NCBI GenBank assembly: GCA_016712265.1
Contig: JADJRJ010000029.1
Location: forward strand, 254,217 to 318,216
Reading direction: 5' to 3'
DNA length: 64,000 nucleotides
Origin: Gemmatimonadota bacterium
Lineage (GTDB): Bacteria; Gemmatimonadota; Gemmatimonadetes; Gemmatimonadales; Gemmatimonadaceae
Position 1 is the stretch's first letter; every line of letters begins with the position of its first letter. The position numbers and the translations under genes are program-made. The notes beneath the pieces are model-generated. The model worked only from the letters and a program-made list of their open reading frames with translations. It was not told the origin of the DNA and did not search any database. Shown here piece after piece: positions 38,346-47,666 of the stretch.

Positions 38346-39704
38346 ATGAAACGCCTTGCTGGCGCCGGGCTCGCCATCCTGCTCGCCGCCGCCTCCGCGG
38401 GGGCCCAGGATTCCACGACCGCTCCCGGCCTGAAGATCGACATCGACCGCATCGTCGCGGTGATCGGGACCACGCCCATTCTCTGGAGTGAGGTGCTCGA
38501 ACAGGTCAACATCCGGCGCGCCCAGGGGGTGCCGGTGCCCGAAGACCCCGAGGAGCAGAAGAAGTTCGCGCTCCTGGTCCTGAACGAGATGGTCGACGTG
38601 GAAGTGATGGTGCAGAAGGCGCGACTGGACACGGCGATCGTCGTGGCCGATACGGACCTGCAGGACAACGTCGACAAGCGGTTCGCCCAGCTGCGCACCA
38701 ACTTCAAGACGGACGCCGAGTTGGCCGCCGCGCTCAAGAACGACGGGTTCGGCACGGTGGAGGAATACCGTCGCTGGATGATGGACCAGGCGCGCCGCGC
38801 CTCCCTCCAGCAGAAGCTCGTCCAGAAGCTGCGGCAGGATGGGAAGATGGTCACGGTCGGCGTATCCGAGGCCGAAATCAGCGACGCCTTCGCGCGGGAA
38901 AAAGAGCGACTCCCCAAACGCCCCGCAACGGTCACCTTCCGGCAGCTCGTGATCCCCACGATGCCGTCCGAGGCGGCGCGCAAGGCGGCCTACGAAAAGA
39001 CCGACACCGTCCTGAAGGAAGTGCTGGGGGGTGGGGACTTCGAAAAGATCGCCAAGCGCGTGTCGCAGGACTCCGGATCCGCGGTGCAGGGCGGGGACCT
39101 TGGATGGAACCGACGCGGGGCGATGGTGCCCGCCTTCGACCAGATGATGTTCTACCTCGCCGCCGGCCAGGTCAGCCCGATCGTGGAAACGCAGTACGGC
39201 TTTCACATCATCCGGGTCGACCGCATCAACCCGTCCGAGCGGAAGGCGCGACACATCCTGATCAAGCCGGAACTCGACACCGCTGATGTCACGCGGGCCT
39301 CGGTGCTCGCCGACTCGGTCCTCGGCTTGTGGCGGACGGGCGCGAACTACGACACCCTGGTCGCGCGGTACCATGACCTTGCCTCCGACGAGATGCGCGG
39401 GGTGCTGGAGCCGTTCGAACGCGGGCGGATGCCGGAGTCATACCAGGAAGCCTTCAAGGGCAAGGGACCGGGGGACTACATCGGCCCGTTTGCCGTCGAG
39501 GATCCACGGCGCGGCGTTCCCAAGTTTGTCATTGCGCAGTTGATCACGGCGGCGGACGAGGGCGAGTACACGGTGCAGGACCTGCGCAACCAGATCCGGG
39601 ACCAGCTCAGCGAGGAAAAGTCGATGCGGCGCCTGCTCGATGCTCTCCGGCGCGAGACCTTCGTGACCGTGATGCTCGAGGAGAAGGTCGCGGCGAAACC
39701 GTGA
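38346..39704 (+). CDS. surA: SurA-like periplasmic chaperone / peptidyl-prolyl isomerase
   Basis: 452 residues with a signal peptide (ILLAAASAGAQ). The SurA N-terminal domain is recognisable (IVAVIGTTPILWSEVLEQV, LNEMVDVEVMVQKA). A parvulin domain follows (VTFRQLVIP, QGGDLGWNRRGAMVPAF, GFHIIRVDRI), then a second, degenerate parvulin module (RKARHILIKPELD...GPFAVEDP). It would chaperone outer-membrane proteins. The stop overlaps the pdxA start (TGATG), echoing the surA-pdxA order of enterobacteria. Confidence 0.92.
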   Translation: MKRLAGAGLAILLAAASAGAQDSTTAPGLKIDIDRIVAVIGTTPILWSEVLEQVNIRRAQGVPVPEDPEEQKKFALLVLNEMVDVEVMVQKARLDTAIVVADTDLQDNVDKRFAQLRTNFKTDAELAAALKNDGFGTVEEYRRWMMDQARRASLQQKLVQKLRQDGKMVTVGVSEAEISDAFAREKERLPKRPATVTFRQLVIPTMPSEAARKAAYEKTDTVLKEVLGGGDFEKIAKRVSQDSGSAVQGGDLGWNRRGAMVPAFDQMMFYLAAGQVSPIVETQYGFHIIRVDRINPSERKARHILIKPELDTADVTRASVLADSVLGLWRTGANYDTLVARYHDLASDEMRGVLEPFERGRMPESYQEAFKGKGPGDYIGPFAVEDPRRGVPKFVIAQLITAADEGEYTVQDLRNQIRDQLSEEKSMRRLLDALRRETFVTVMLEEKVAAKP

Positions 39705-40588
39705 TGCCCGCACGTCGGCCGCGCGTCGCCGTCACCCTGGGGGACCCGCGCGGGATCGGACCGGAAATTGTCGCGAAGGCACTGGCTGGGGGACGCGAGG
39801 TCGGCGAGATCGACGTTGTCCTCGTGGGACCGACCGGCACGGGCGTCGATGTACATGAGTCGGTCGGCCAATGGACACCGACCGCTTCCGTCGCCACGGC
39901 GGGAACGCTCGCCGGTCGCGCCATCGAACGGGCGGTCGAGCTGGCGCGCAGCGGTGCCGTCGATGCGATCGTGACCGCACCGATCGACAAGGCCGCGCTG
40001 CTGTCCGGGGGGTACGACTTTCCGGGGCACACCGAGATGCTCGCCGCGCTCACCGGGTGCGAGACGGCGATGATGCTCGCTTCGGACCGGCTGCGGGTCG
40101 TCCTGGCCACGACGCACATTCCTCTGCGCGACGTACCGAGCGCGGTGACCGCAACGGCCATCACGCGAGCCGTCGAGGTGACGCGCGCCGGCCTCACCCG
40201 ATGGTTTGGATTGGCTGCACCGCGCCTGACCCTGTGCGCGCTCAACCCGCACGCCGGGGACGGGGGGCGCTTCGGCACCGAGGATGACACCATCCTCCGC
40301 CCGCTGGCGGTCGCGTTAGGCGTGGCCGGTCCGTTCCCGGCGGACACCGTGTTCGTGCGCGCCATGCGCGGCGAATTCGACGCGGTGATCGCCCCATATC
40401 ACGACGTGGGGATGACCGCCATCAAGGTCGCGAGTTTCGGCCAGGCCGTGAACGTCACCCTGGGACTGCCCTTTCCCCGGACCTCGCCCGACCATGGCAC
40501 AGCGCTCGACATCGCCGGCCGCGGGGTCGCGGACGCGGGGAGCATGCGCGAGGCGATCCGCGTCGCGCGGGAGATGATGCAGCGTTAG
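39704..40588 (+). CDS. pdxA: 4-hydroxythreonine-4-phosphate dehydrogenase
   Basis: Pyridoxal phosphate biosynthesis enzyme, 294 residues and slightly shorter than the usual 320-330. Motifs: VTLGDPRGIGPEI, TAPIDKAAL, the three metal-ligand histidines in FPGHTEML, PYHDVGM and SPDHGTALDIAG, and LNPHAGDGG. The ATG at 39704 overlaps the surA TGA; GTG at 39701 is an equally coupled alternative. The stop TAG overlaps the convergent CorC-like stop at TTAG, inside a CGTTAGGC octamer. Confidence 0.95.
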   Translation: MPARRPRVAVTLGDPRGIGPEIVAKALAGGREVGEIDVVLVGPTGTGVDVHESVGQWTPTASVATAGTLAGRAIERAVELARSGAVDAIVTAPIDKAALLSGGYDFPGHTEMLAALTGCETAMMLASDRLRVVLATTHIPLRDVPSAVTATAITRAVEVTRAGLTRWFGLAAPRLTLCALNPHAGDGGRFGTEDDTILRPLAVALGVAGPFPADTVFVRAMRGEFDAVIAPYHDVGMTAIKVASFGQAVNVTLGLPFPRTSPDHGTALDIAGRGVADAGSMREAIRVAREMMQR

Positions 40589-41886
40589 GCGAGCGGCGGG
40601 CGCTCCAGGGCGACGGTCTTGATGCGCCGGCCCTCCATTTCGCGCACCGAGAGCTGGGCCCCCGGGGTCGCGACGCGGTCGCCCACCACTGGCAGGCGCC
40701 CGAGGGCCCCGAACACAAAGCCGCCGATGGTCGTGTAGTCGTCGTCGGCGAGTTCCAGGCCGAAATGCTCGTTCACCTCAACGATGTGCGTCTCCCCGGG
40801 GACCAGCGTCTCGCCCGCCGTCCCTTCCAGCGCCCGCCGCTCGGGTTCGTCATGTTCATCGAGGATCTCGCCGACGATCTCCTCGAGAAGGTCCTCCATC
40901 GTGACAATGCCGGCCGTGCCGCCGAATTCATCGAGGACGACGGCCAGGTGTTCCTTGCGCCGCTTGAAGTCGGACAAGACCTCTTCCACCTCGCGCGAGC
41001 CGGGGACCACGTGCACCTCGCGCATGAAGCGCCGCAGGTCGAACGACGCCGCCGGGCGACGGACCTCACGCAGCAGGTCCTTCGCGAGCACCAGCCCCAC
41101 CACGTTGTCCAGTGACCCATCGAACACCGGGAAGCGCGAAAAATTGCTCTCCTCAACCACGTCGCACGCCTCATTCAGCGTGGCCTCCACCGGCAGGGCG
41201 ACAACGTTGGTGCGCGGCGTCATCACCTCCCGGGCATTCTTCTCACTGAACTCGAAGACCCCCTCGATCAGCTCGGCGTCGCCGGCCTCGATCGCTCCAC
41301 CCTCTTCCGAGTGCTCCACGATCATGCGGAGTTCCTCGGGGGAGTGCACCGAGTGCTCCTCGACCTGGGCACGCTGCCCGAACAGCTTGAGGACGAGATC
41401 CGCGGAACTGTTCAACAGCCAGTTGAACGGCGTCGTCAGCCAGGTGAAGCCCAGGATCAGCGGGGCGAGCCACTTCGCCGCGATCTCGGGGTGGTTCAGC
41501 GCCGCGGCGCGCGGAGCCAACTCGCCGAAGACCACGTGGAGGTAGGTCGCGAAGATCAGGGCGACCGCTGCGCCGAGGCTCACGCGGATCCCGGCATCCA
41601 GCGCCACCGGCAGGCTCGCAAACCAATGCTCGAACACGACCCCCAAGGCGTCTTCGGCGGCCCACCCCAGGCCGAGGGACGCGAGCGTAATCCCGAGCTG
41701 CCCGGCCGAGAGGACGCGAGAGAGCATCTGCGGCGAAGTGGCGTGCAGCGCCGCCTTCGCGAGGCGGTCCCCGCCGCGCACCATCCCTTCGAGACGGGTG
41801 CGACGAGCACGAACCAGGGCGAACTCCACCGCGACGAAGAAGCCGTTGAGGAGGAGGAGGACGATGATAAGGAGTGCGCGACTCAC
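40585..41886 (-). CDS. CNNM/CorC-type DUF21-CBS transporter-associated protein
   Basis: 433 residues in the HlyC/CorC (UPF0053) order. A DUF21 membrane domain of three to four helices (ALLIIVLLLLNGFFVAVEFALVRARR) is followed by a CBS pair (VMTPRTNVVALPVE, FSRFPVFDG...VGLVLAKDLL) and a C-terminal CorC_HlyC domain (YTTIGGFVFGALGRLP). Members take part in Mg2+/Co2+ export or homeostasis. GTG at 41886 is chosen because it starts directly before the first helix. It is divergent from the CDF exporter gene. Confidence 0.92.
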   Translation of the reverse strand: MSRALLIIVLLLLNGFFVAVEFALVRARRTRLEGMVRGGDRLAKAALHATSPQMLSRVLSAGQLGITLASLGLGWAAEDALGVVFEHWFASLPVALDAGIRVSLGAAVALIFATYLHVVFGELAPRAAALNHPEIAAKWLAPLILGFTWLTTPFNWLLNSSADLVLKLFGQRAQVEEHSVHSPEELRMIVEHSEEGGAIEAGDAELIEGVFEFSEKNAREVMTPRTNVVALPVEATLNEACDVVEESNFSRFPVFDGSLDNVVGLVLAKDLLREVRRPAASFDLRRFMREVHVVPGSREVEEVLSDFKRRKEHLAVVLDEFGGTAGIVTMEDLLEEIVGEILDEHDEPERRALEGTAGETLVPGETHIVEVNEHFGLELADDDYTTIGGFVFGALGRLPVVGDRVATPGAQLSVREMEGRRIKTVALERPPLA

Positions 41887-42008
41887 GACAGGTAGTTTAC
41901 TGCCCCCGTGGCCGCGACGTGAGGCGGGCGCGGCCGCTTGCATCCCCTTGCGGGCCCCACGGGAGGTGGCTAGCTGTCCGGTGGACTTTGACCCCGTTCA
42001 CTCCCCGC

Positions 42009-42908
42009 GTGCACCACCACTCCCACCACGATCACCCGCACGATCACGCGTCCCACGACCACGGACGTGCCTTGACGTGGGCCCTGGCGATCACGGTGGC
42101 GTTTTTCATCGCGGAAGTGGTCGGCGGGTACCTGGCGAATTCCATCGCTTTGCTCGCCGACGCCGGACACATGCTGACCGATGCCGGCGCATTGGCCCTT
42201 TCGCTGTTTGTCGCCTGGTTCAGCCGCAAGCCCACCACCCCGGAGAAGACCTTCGGGTACCTGCGCTGGGAGATCCTCGCCGCGCTGATCAACGGGAGTG
42301 TGCTGCTCGTGGTCTCGGCCGGGATCGTCGTTGAGGCCGTGGGACGGCTCCACACCCCAGAGCCGGTGGACACCGGGACCATGTTGGCGGTGGCCCTCGC
42401 CGGGCTCGTGGCGAACGCGGTGTGCGCGCGGCTGCTGCATGCGGGGCATCACCACAGCCTGAACGTGCGCGGGGCCTACCTGCACGTCATGGGAGACCTG
42501 CTGGGCTCGGTCGGTACCGTCGCCGCTGCCCTCGTGATCCGGCGGACTGGCTGGGTCGCCGCGGATCCCATCGTCTCCATGGCCGTCACCCTGCTGATCG
42601 TGCGCTCTGCCTGGCGCCTGGTGCGGGAAAGCGTCGATGTCCTGCTGGAAGCCACCCCATCCCACCTGTCGTTAGGTGCCATCCGGGCGCGACTGGAGGC
42701 CTTGCCCGGGGTCGCCGGTGTCCACGACCTCCATGTGTGGACGGTGACAACGGGGCTCATTGCGATGAGCGCCCACGCCATTGTCCCCACGGCGGAGCGA
42801 CACCAGGGGGTGCTCGAGGAAGCTGTGGAAGCCATGCGCGCCTTCGGCATCCGACACGTCACCCTGCAGATCGAGCGGGAGGAAATCTGTCAGGGGGGGC
42901 ATCCCTGA
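42009..42908 (+). CDS. Cation diffusion facilitator (CDF) zinc/cobalt/cadmium exporter
   Basis: 299 residues with a metal-binding His-rich N-terminus (HHHSHHDHPHDHASHDHG). Six transmembrane helices include ANSIALLADAGHMLTDAGAL (site-A HxxxD) and GAYLHVMGDLLGSV (second HxxxD). A cytoplasmic C-terminal domain follows (GVHDLHVWTVTTG). This matches the CzcD/ZitB group exporting Zn2+ and related ions. GTG at 42009 begins right at the His-rich segment. Its neighbour on the other strand is a CorC-like metal protein, suggesting a divalent-metal pair. Confidence 0.94.
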   Translation: MHHHSHHDHPHDHASHDHGRALTWALAITVAFFIAEVVGGYLANSIALLADAGHMLTDAGALALSLFVAWFSRKPTTPEKTFGYLRWEILAALINGSVLLVVSAGIVVEAVGRLHTPEPVDTGTMLAVALAGLVANAVCARLLHAGHHHSLNVRGAYLHVMGDLLGSVGTVAAALVIRRTGWVAADPIVSMAVTLLIVRSAWRLVRESVDVLLEATPSHLSLGAIRARLEALPGVAGVHDLHVWTVTTGLIAMSAHAIVPTAERHQGVLEEAVEAMRAFGIRHVTLQIEREEICQGGHP

Positions 42909-43045
42909 CGCCGCGGCGGTGTGTGCTGCATCACCGGATTGACCCTGCTCGGTGTGGGTTCGCTCACGCCCTGGGTCACGGGTTCAGGCGATACGGCCGA
43001 TACTCCGGGTGACACCGGACGCGTTCCAGGCGTCCTTCACCTGCC

Positions 43046-43537
43046 ATGTCGCGCTCATCACCCATGTGGACGATCGTCAACGACTTCCACATCGAGAAGA
43101 CCCGTCTCCCGGTCATTGTGGTGACGGAACGCGGAGAGCGCCTGACGGGCGATCTCTTCGTGGTCAGCAATGCCCGCACCCCCTCGGGGCACGAAGAGGT
43201 GCCGGACGTCCTGAATTCGCCGGAACCGTTCTTTCCGCTGGCCACCCTCACGGGACGCACCCTGCTGTGCGCCAAGGCCCACATCCGTGAGGTCGTGGTG
43301 CCCACGGAAGACGTACCGGAGCCCGATTGGGCCCTGGGCGCCCGGGCGGACGTCGCCGTCACGGTGACCGACGGTGAGCTCTATTCCGGGACCGTGTTCA
43401 TTGAGCAGGCGACGGCCAACCAGCGCGTCCTGGACTACCTCAACAAGATCCCGGCCCGCTTTGTTCAGCTGTACACGGCGCAGGGGGTGATCTTCATCAA
43501 CCGCGACGCCATCGTTCACGTGGAGCACCTCGCCTGA
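43046..43537 (+). CDS. Hypothetical protein coupled to the PilT-like ATPase
   Basis: 163 residues, mostly beta-strand-like (RLPVIVVTERGERLTGDLFVV, DVAVTVTDGELYSGTVFIE, FVQLYTAQGVIFINRD). No transmembrane segment and no recognised family. A second ATG at 43064 (MWTIVNDF) is an alternative start. The TGA shares its A with the ATG of the PilT-like gene (TGATG), so the two are probably translated together and may act in the same pathway. Confidence 0.7.
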   Translation: MSRSSPMWTIVNDFHIEKTRLPVIVVTERGERLTGDLFVVSNARTPSGHEEVPDVLNSPEPFFPLATLTGRTLLCAKAHIREVVVPTEDVPEPDWALGARADVAVTVTDGELYSGTVFIEQATANQRVLDYLNKIPARFVQLYTAQGVIFINRDAIVHVEHLA

Positions 43538-45068
43538 TGTCCCAGATCCAGCGGCTTCTCGACGTTCTGGGCAACGCCCCGGCGGGACCCTGCACCTGGT
43601 CGCCGACGCGCCGATCATGCTCGAGCGCGACGGAGCCCAGGTCCCGCTTACCAAGGGGCCAATCTCGGCCGACTCGTGGCGCAATACCGTGGCGCAGTTG
43701 GTCCCGCCGTTCGCCATGGCAACATTCGAGTCCACGGGGCAGCTGGATACGTGGCTCCCGGTTGGATCACGCACCTTCGAGGTGCACCTGGCCCGCGCGG
43801 ACGAAGGGGCCCGCGCGACCGTTCGCGAGGCACGTCCGGCGCTGCGCGTGGAAGAGTCGCTGGTCAGCGCGCCGCAGGCACCGCTGATCATTGATCCCGG
43901 CGCCCCGGTGTTTCCCGAGGCGCTCGCCGATATCCAGCGCCTGATGGGCAAGCAGATGCAGGCAGGGGCGTCCGATCTCCATCTGCGAACGGACGCCTTC
44001 CCGATGTTTCGGCAGAGTGGCGACGTGCGGGCGATCGAGGACGAGGCGCCGATCGAGGCCGAGCGGATGCGGGCCATGCTGCACGCGATCATGGACGAAG
44101 AGGTCCGCCGTGAGTTCGAGGCGACGGGCGACGCCGACTTTGCCTATGAATTCCCGGGGATCGGCCGCTTTCGCGTGAATGCCTTCGTGGATCGCGGTGG
44201 CCCTGGGCTGGTGACGCGTGCCATCCCCAGCCGGATCATCACGGCGGACGAACTCGGCTTGAGCCACGAGGTGCGCGCCCTGACCCAGCTGTCCAAGGGG
44301 CTCGTCCTTGTGACCGGCCCCACGGGGAGCGGGAAGTCGACCACGCTCTCCGCGCTCGTCGACCTCGTGAACACCTCGCGCCGCGATCACATCATCACGA
44401 TCGAAGACCCCATCGAGTTTGTGCACCAGAGCAAGGGATGCCTGGTGACCCAACGTCAGGTCGGGCTGCACACCAAGTCGTTCAAGCAGGCGCTGCGCGC
44501 CGCGTTACGCGAGGATCCGGATGTGGTGCTGGTGGGCGAGTTGCGCGATCTCGAGACCGTGTCGATCGCCATCGAGACGGCCGAGACCGGGCACCTCGTG
44601 TTTGGCACCCTCCACACGTCCACGGCGCCAAGTACCGTCGACCGGATCATCGACCAGTTTCCGCCGGACCAACAAGCGCAGGTTCGCGTGATGTTGTCCG
44701 AATCGCTCCGCGGGGTGATTTCGCAGACGTTGTGCCGGAAGGTCGGAGGCGGCCGCGTGGCGGCCATGGAGATCCTCCTGGTCACCCCCGCATTGTCGAA
44801 CCTGATCCGGGAGGGAAAAACCTTTCAGATGCAGTCGATCATGCAGACGTCCAAGCGACTCGGCATGGTGACGATGATGGATGCGCTGATTGGCCTGGTG
44901 GACCGGGGCGAAGTGGAGCCGCAGGAGGCCTACCTGCGAGCGCCGGACAAGGGCGGCCTCGTGGCAGCGCTGAAGGCGCGCGGCCACGACGTCTCCTTCG
45001 CCGAGATCGAACTGCCGGCCGAAAAGTCCGCCCCCGCCGCGGCGCGGCCGGTCGCGGGCAGGCGCTAG
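43537..45068 (+). CDS. PilT/PilU-like type IV pilus ATPase with duplicated N-terminal domain (frameshifted)
   Basis: About 510 residues after correcting a frame break at 43584-43586, where one more G restores MSQIQRLLDVLGNAPAGTLHLV. The core is a retraction-type secretion ATPase: N-domain ASDLHLRTDAFPMF, Walker A GPTGSGKST, Asp box ITIEDPIEF, Walker B DPDVVLVGELRD and His box GHLVFGTLHT. Upstream of the N-domain is a second, diverged copy (GTLHLVADAPIMLERDG, FESTGQLD, FEVHLARADEG). The start overlaps the preceding stop. The role is probably twitching or another pilus-driven process; no pilin genes are nearby. Confidence 0.88.
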
Positions 45069-45077
45069 ACGACTCGC

Positions 45078-45097
45078 GGGGGCCGTCCCAGGCCCCC
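45078..45097. terminator. Bidirectional hairpin between convergent genes
   Basis: Arms GGGGGCC (45078-45084) and GGCCCCC (45091-45097) with a 6-nt loop sit in the 39-nt gap between the PilT-like stop and the stop of the small minus-strand gene. Confidence 0.5.
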
Positions 45098-45107
45098 CGT
45101 GAGGCCC

Positions 45108-45293
45108 CTACTTGTCCTCTGCTCCCTCTTTTCGGGGGCGGGATGAGGAAGATTCTTCGTCTCCCCGGCGCTTCTCGTACTCGGCGCGATTACTGTATCC
45201 GTATCCGCCGTGGATCTCGCCGCCCCGCATGTAGTCGTGGCCGTAGCCACGGCCGTGAGGATAATCCGCTGGCCCGGGCTCCTGCTTTTGCAT
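45108..45293 (-). CDS. Small Gly/Tyr/charged-residue protein (61 aa)
   Basis: The protein begins MQKQEPGPADYPHGRGYGHD, continues with GGEIHGGYGYS, then a Ser run and charged tail (RRGDEESSSSRPRKEGAEDK). The ATG is preceded by a strong Shine-Dalgarno (GGAGGTG, 5-6 nt upstream), the best seen in the window, so translation is likely. Composition predicts a disordered, soluble peptide. No family recognised. It faces the PilT-like gene across a hairpin and is divergent from typA. Confidence 0.6.
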   Translation of the reverse strand: MQKQEPGPADYPHGRGYGHDYMRGGEIHGGYGYSNRAEYEKRRGDEESSSSRPRKEGAEDK

Positions 45294-45401
45294 GGAACAC
45301 CTCCGGTAGGGTTTCGGATACTCGTTCGCTACCTTCGCACCCGGGCCACCGGGTGGCAAGAGGGTTGAACCCCGGCAGGGCCCCCCTGATACTTCAAGGC
45401 T

Positions 45402-47244
45402 ATGCAAATCCGTAACATCGCCATTATTGCGCACGTCGACCACGGCAAGACCACCCTCGTGGACAAGATGCTCCGGCAGGCCGGGGCGTTTCGCGAGAAC
45501 CAGGTCGTCGAGGAGCGTGTGATGGACTCGAACCCGCTCGAGAAGGAGCGGGGGATCACGATCCTCGCGAAGAACACCGCGGTCTGGTACGAAGGACACC
45601 AAGATCAACATCGTCGACACCCCCGGGCACGCCGACTTCGGTGGTGAGGTCGAGCGCATCCTGCGCATGGTGGACGGGGTCCTGCTGGTCGTGGATGCCT
45701 TCGATGGCCCAATGCCGCAGACGCGCTTTGTGCTGCGCAAGGCGCTGGACCTCAAGCGCAAGCCGATCGTCGTCATCAACAAGATCGATCGGCCGGGCGC
45801 GGATCCGATGCGCGTGCATTCGGAAGTGCTCGACCTGCTGATTGACCTGGAGGCGGACGAAGACCTGCTGGACGCCCCCTTCGTCTATGCGTCAGCGCGC
45901 GAAGGGATCGCGACCATGGACATGGACGTCCCGGCGACCAGCCTGGATCCCCTGTTCGATACGATCGTTCGTGAGATCCCGGCGCCCCCGCACGATGCCG
46001 AAGGCGCCTTCCAGATGCTCGTGTCCACCCTGGACTATTCGCCGTACCTCGGCCGCCTTGCCCTCGGGCGGATCGAGCGGGGCACGGTGCGCGTCGGGCA
46101 GTCGGTCTCGCTGCTCTCGAACGACATTGCGATGCCGGCCGAGAATGCACGGGTGACCAAGTTGTACATCCACCAGGGGCTCGAACGACTCGAGGTCGAG
46201 ACTGCGTCGGCCGGTGAGATCGTGGCGCTTGCCGGACTGGAAGGGGTGGAGATCGGACTGACGGTGTGTCAGCCGGACACCCATGAGAGGCTCGAGGGGA
46301 TCGCGGTCGAGGAGCCGACGATTTCGGTGGACTTCGTGGTCAACAACTCCCCGTTTGCCGGCAAGGAAGGGAAGTTCGTGACCTCGCGTCAGCTCCGGGA
46401 GCGCCTCTTTCGTGAGCTGGAGCGCAACGTGGCCCTCAAGGTCGAGGACACGGACGCCACCGATGCCTGGGCAGTCTCCGGGCGCGGGGAGTTGCACCTG
46501 ACCATCCTGATGGAGACGATGCGGCGCGAGGGGTATGAGTTTCAGGTCTCGCGGCCCCGCGTCATTATCCACGACGGCCCGAATGGTGAACGCCTCGAGC
46601 CGTACGAGGAGCTGATGATCGACGTTCCCGAAGAGCACCTCGGGGTGGTGATCGAGGCGCTCGGGCCTCGCCGCGCGGAGCTGCTCGACATGCGCAACCC
46701 GGGGCAGGGTATGGTGCGGCTGCGCTACCGGATTCCTGCACGCGGGCTCTTTGGCTACCGCAGCGAGTTCCTCACCGACACGCGTGGCACCGGGATGATG
46801 CACCACCGCTTCCTGGAGTACGGGGCGTGGGTCGGACCGCTGACCGGCCGTATGCGAGGGACGATGGTGTCCATGGAAGACGGTGTCGTGGTGGCGTTCG
46901 CCCTGTTCAATCTGCAGGAGCGGTCGACCCTATTCGTGAAGCCTGGCGACCCGGTTTATGAGGGAATGATCATCGGGGAGAACGCGCGCCCCGGCGACAT
47001 GGACGTCAATCCGACGAAAGAGAAGAAACTCACGAACATGCGGAGCAAGTCCGCGGACGAACATGTCGTCCTGGAACCCCCGAGGGAGTTGACGCTGGAA
47101 GGCGCGCTGGAGTATATCGAGGACGACGAACTGATCGAGGTCACGCCCCAGTCCATTCGGCTGCGGAAACGGATGCTCGATTCCATCGATCGCAAGAAGT
47201 TGAGTCGAGACGCCAAGCGTGAACGCGAACGTGCCCTGCTCTGA
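45402..47244 (+). CDS. typA: Ribosome-associated GTPase TypA/BipA (frameshifted)
   Basis: Translational GTPase of the EF-G superfamily, about 613 residues after correction. G1 is AHVDHGKTT, the switch region ERGITILAKN, and NKIDRPGAD is G4. EF-G-like domains and the BipA-specific C-terminus (KKLTNMRSKSADE) follow. The frame breaks around 45593: the first part ends ...NTAVWYEG and the second resumes DTKINIVDTPGHADFGGE. Removing one G from GAAGGAC restores it. As the gene is widely conserved, an extra base from sequencing is more likely than loss of function. Confidence 0.92.
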
Positions 47245-47269
47245 TTTCACCCTTCTGGAGAACGTTGCA

Positions 47270-47596
<327 letters not shown>

Positions 47597-47623
47597 CCGG
47601 GGCGGTGGACCGGGCAGAAACGA

Positions 47624-47649
47624 CACGGGCGCCCCTTGGGGCGCCCGTG
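47624..47649. terminator. Strong bidirectional terminator
   Basis: Perfect 12-bp arms CACGGGCGCCCC (47624-47635) and GGGGCGCCCGTG (47638-47649) with a 2-nt centre. It separates the plus-strand typA/acidic-protein unit from the end of the minus-strand surface operon. Confidence 0.75.
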
Positions 47650-47666
47650 GTGCATCGGGGAGGCGC

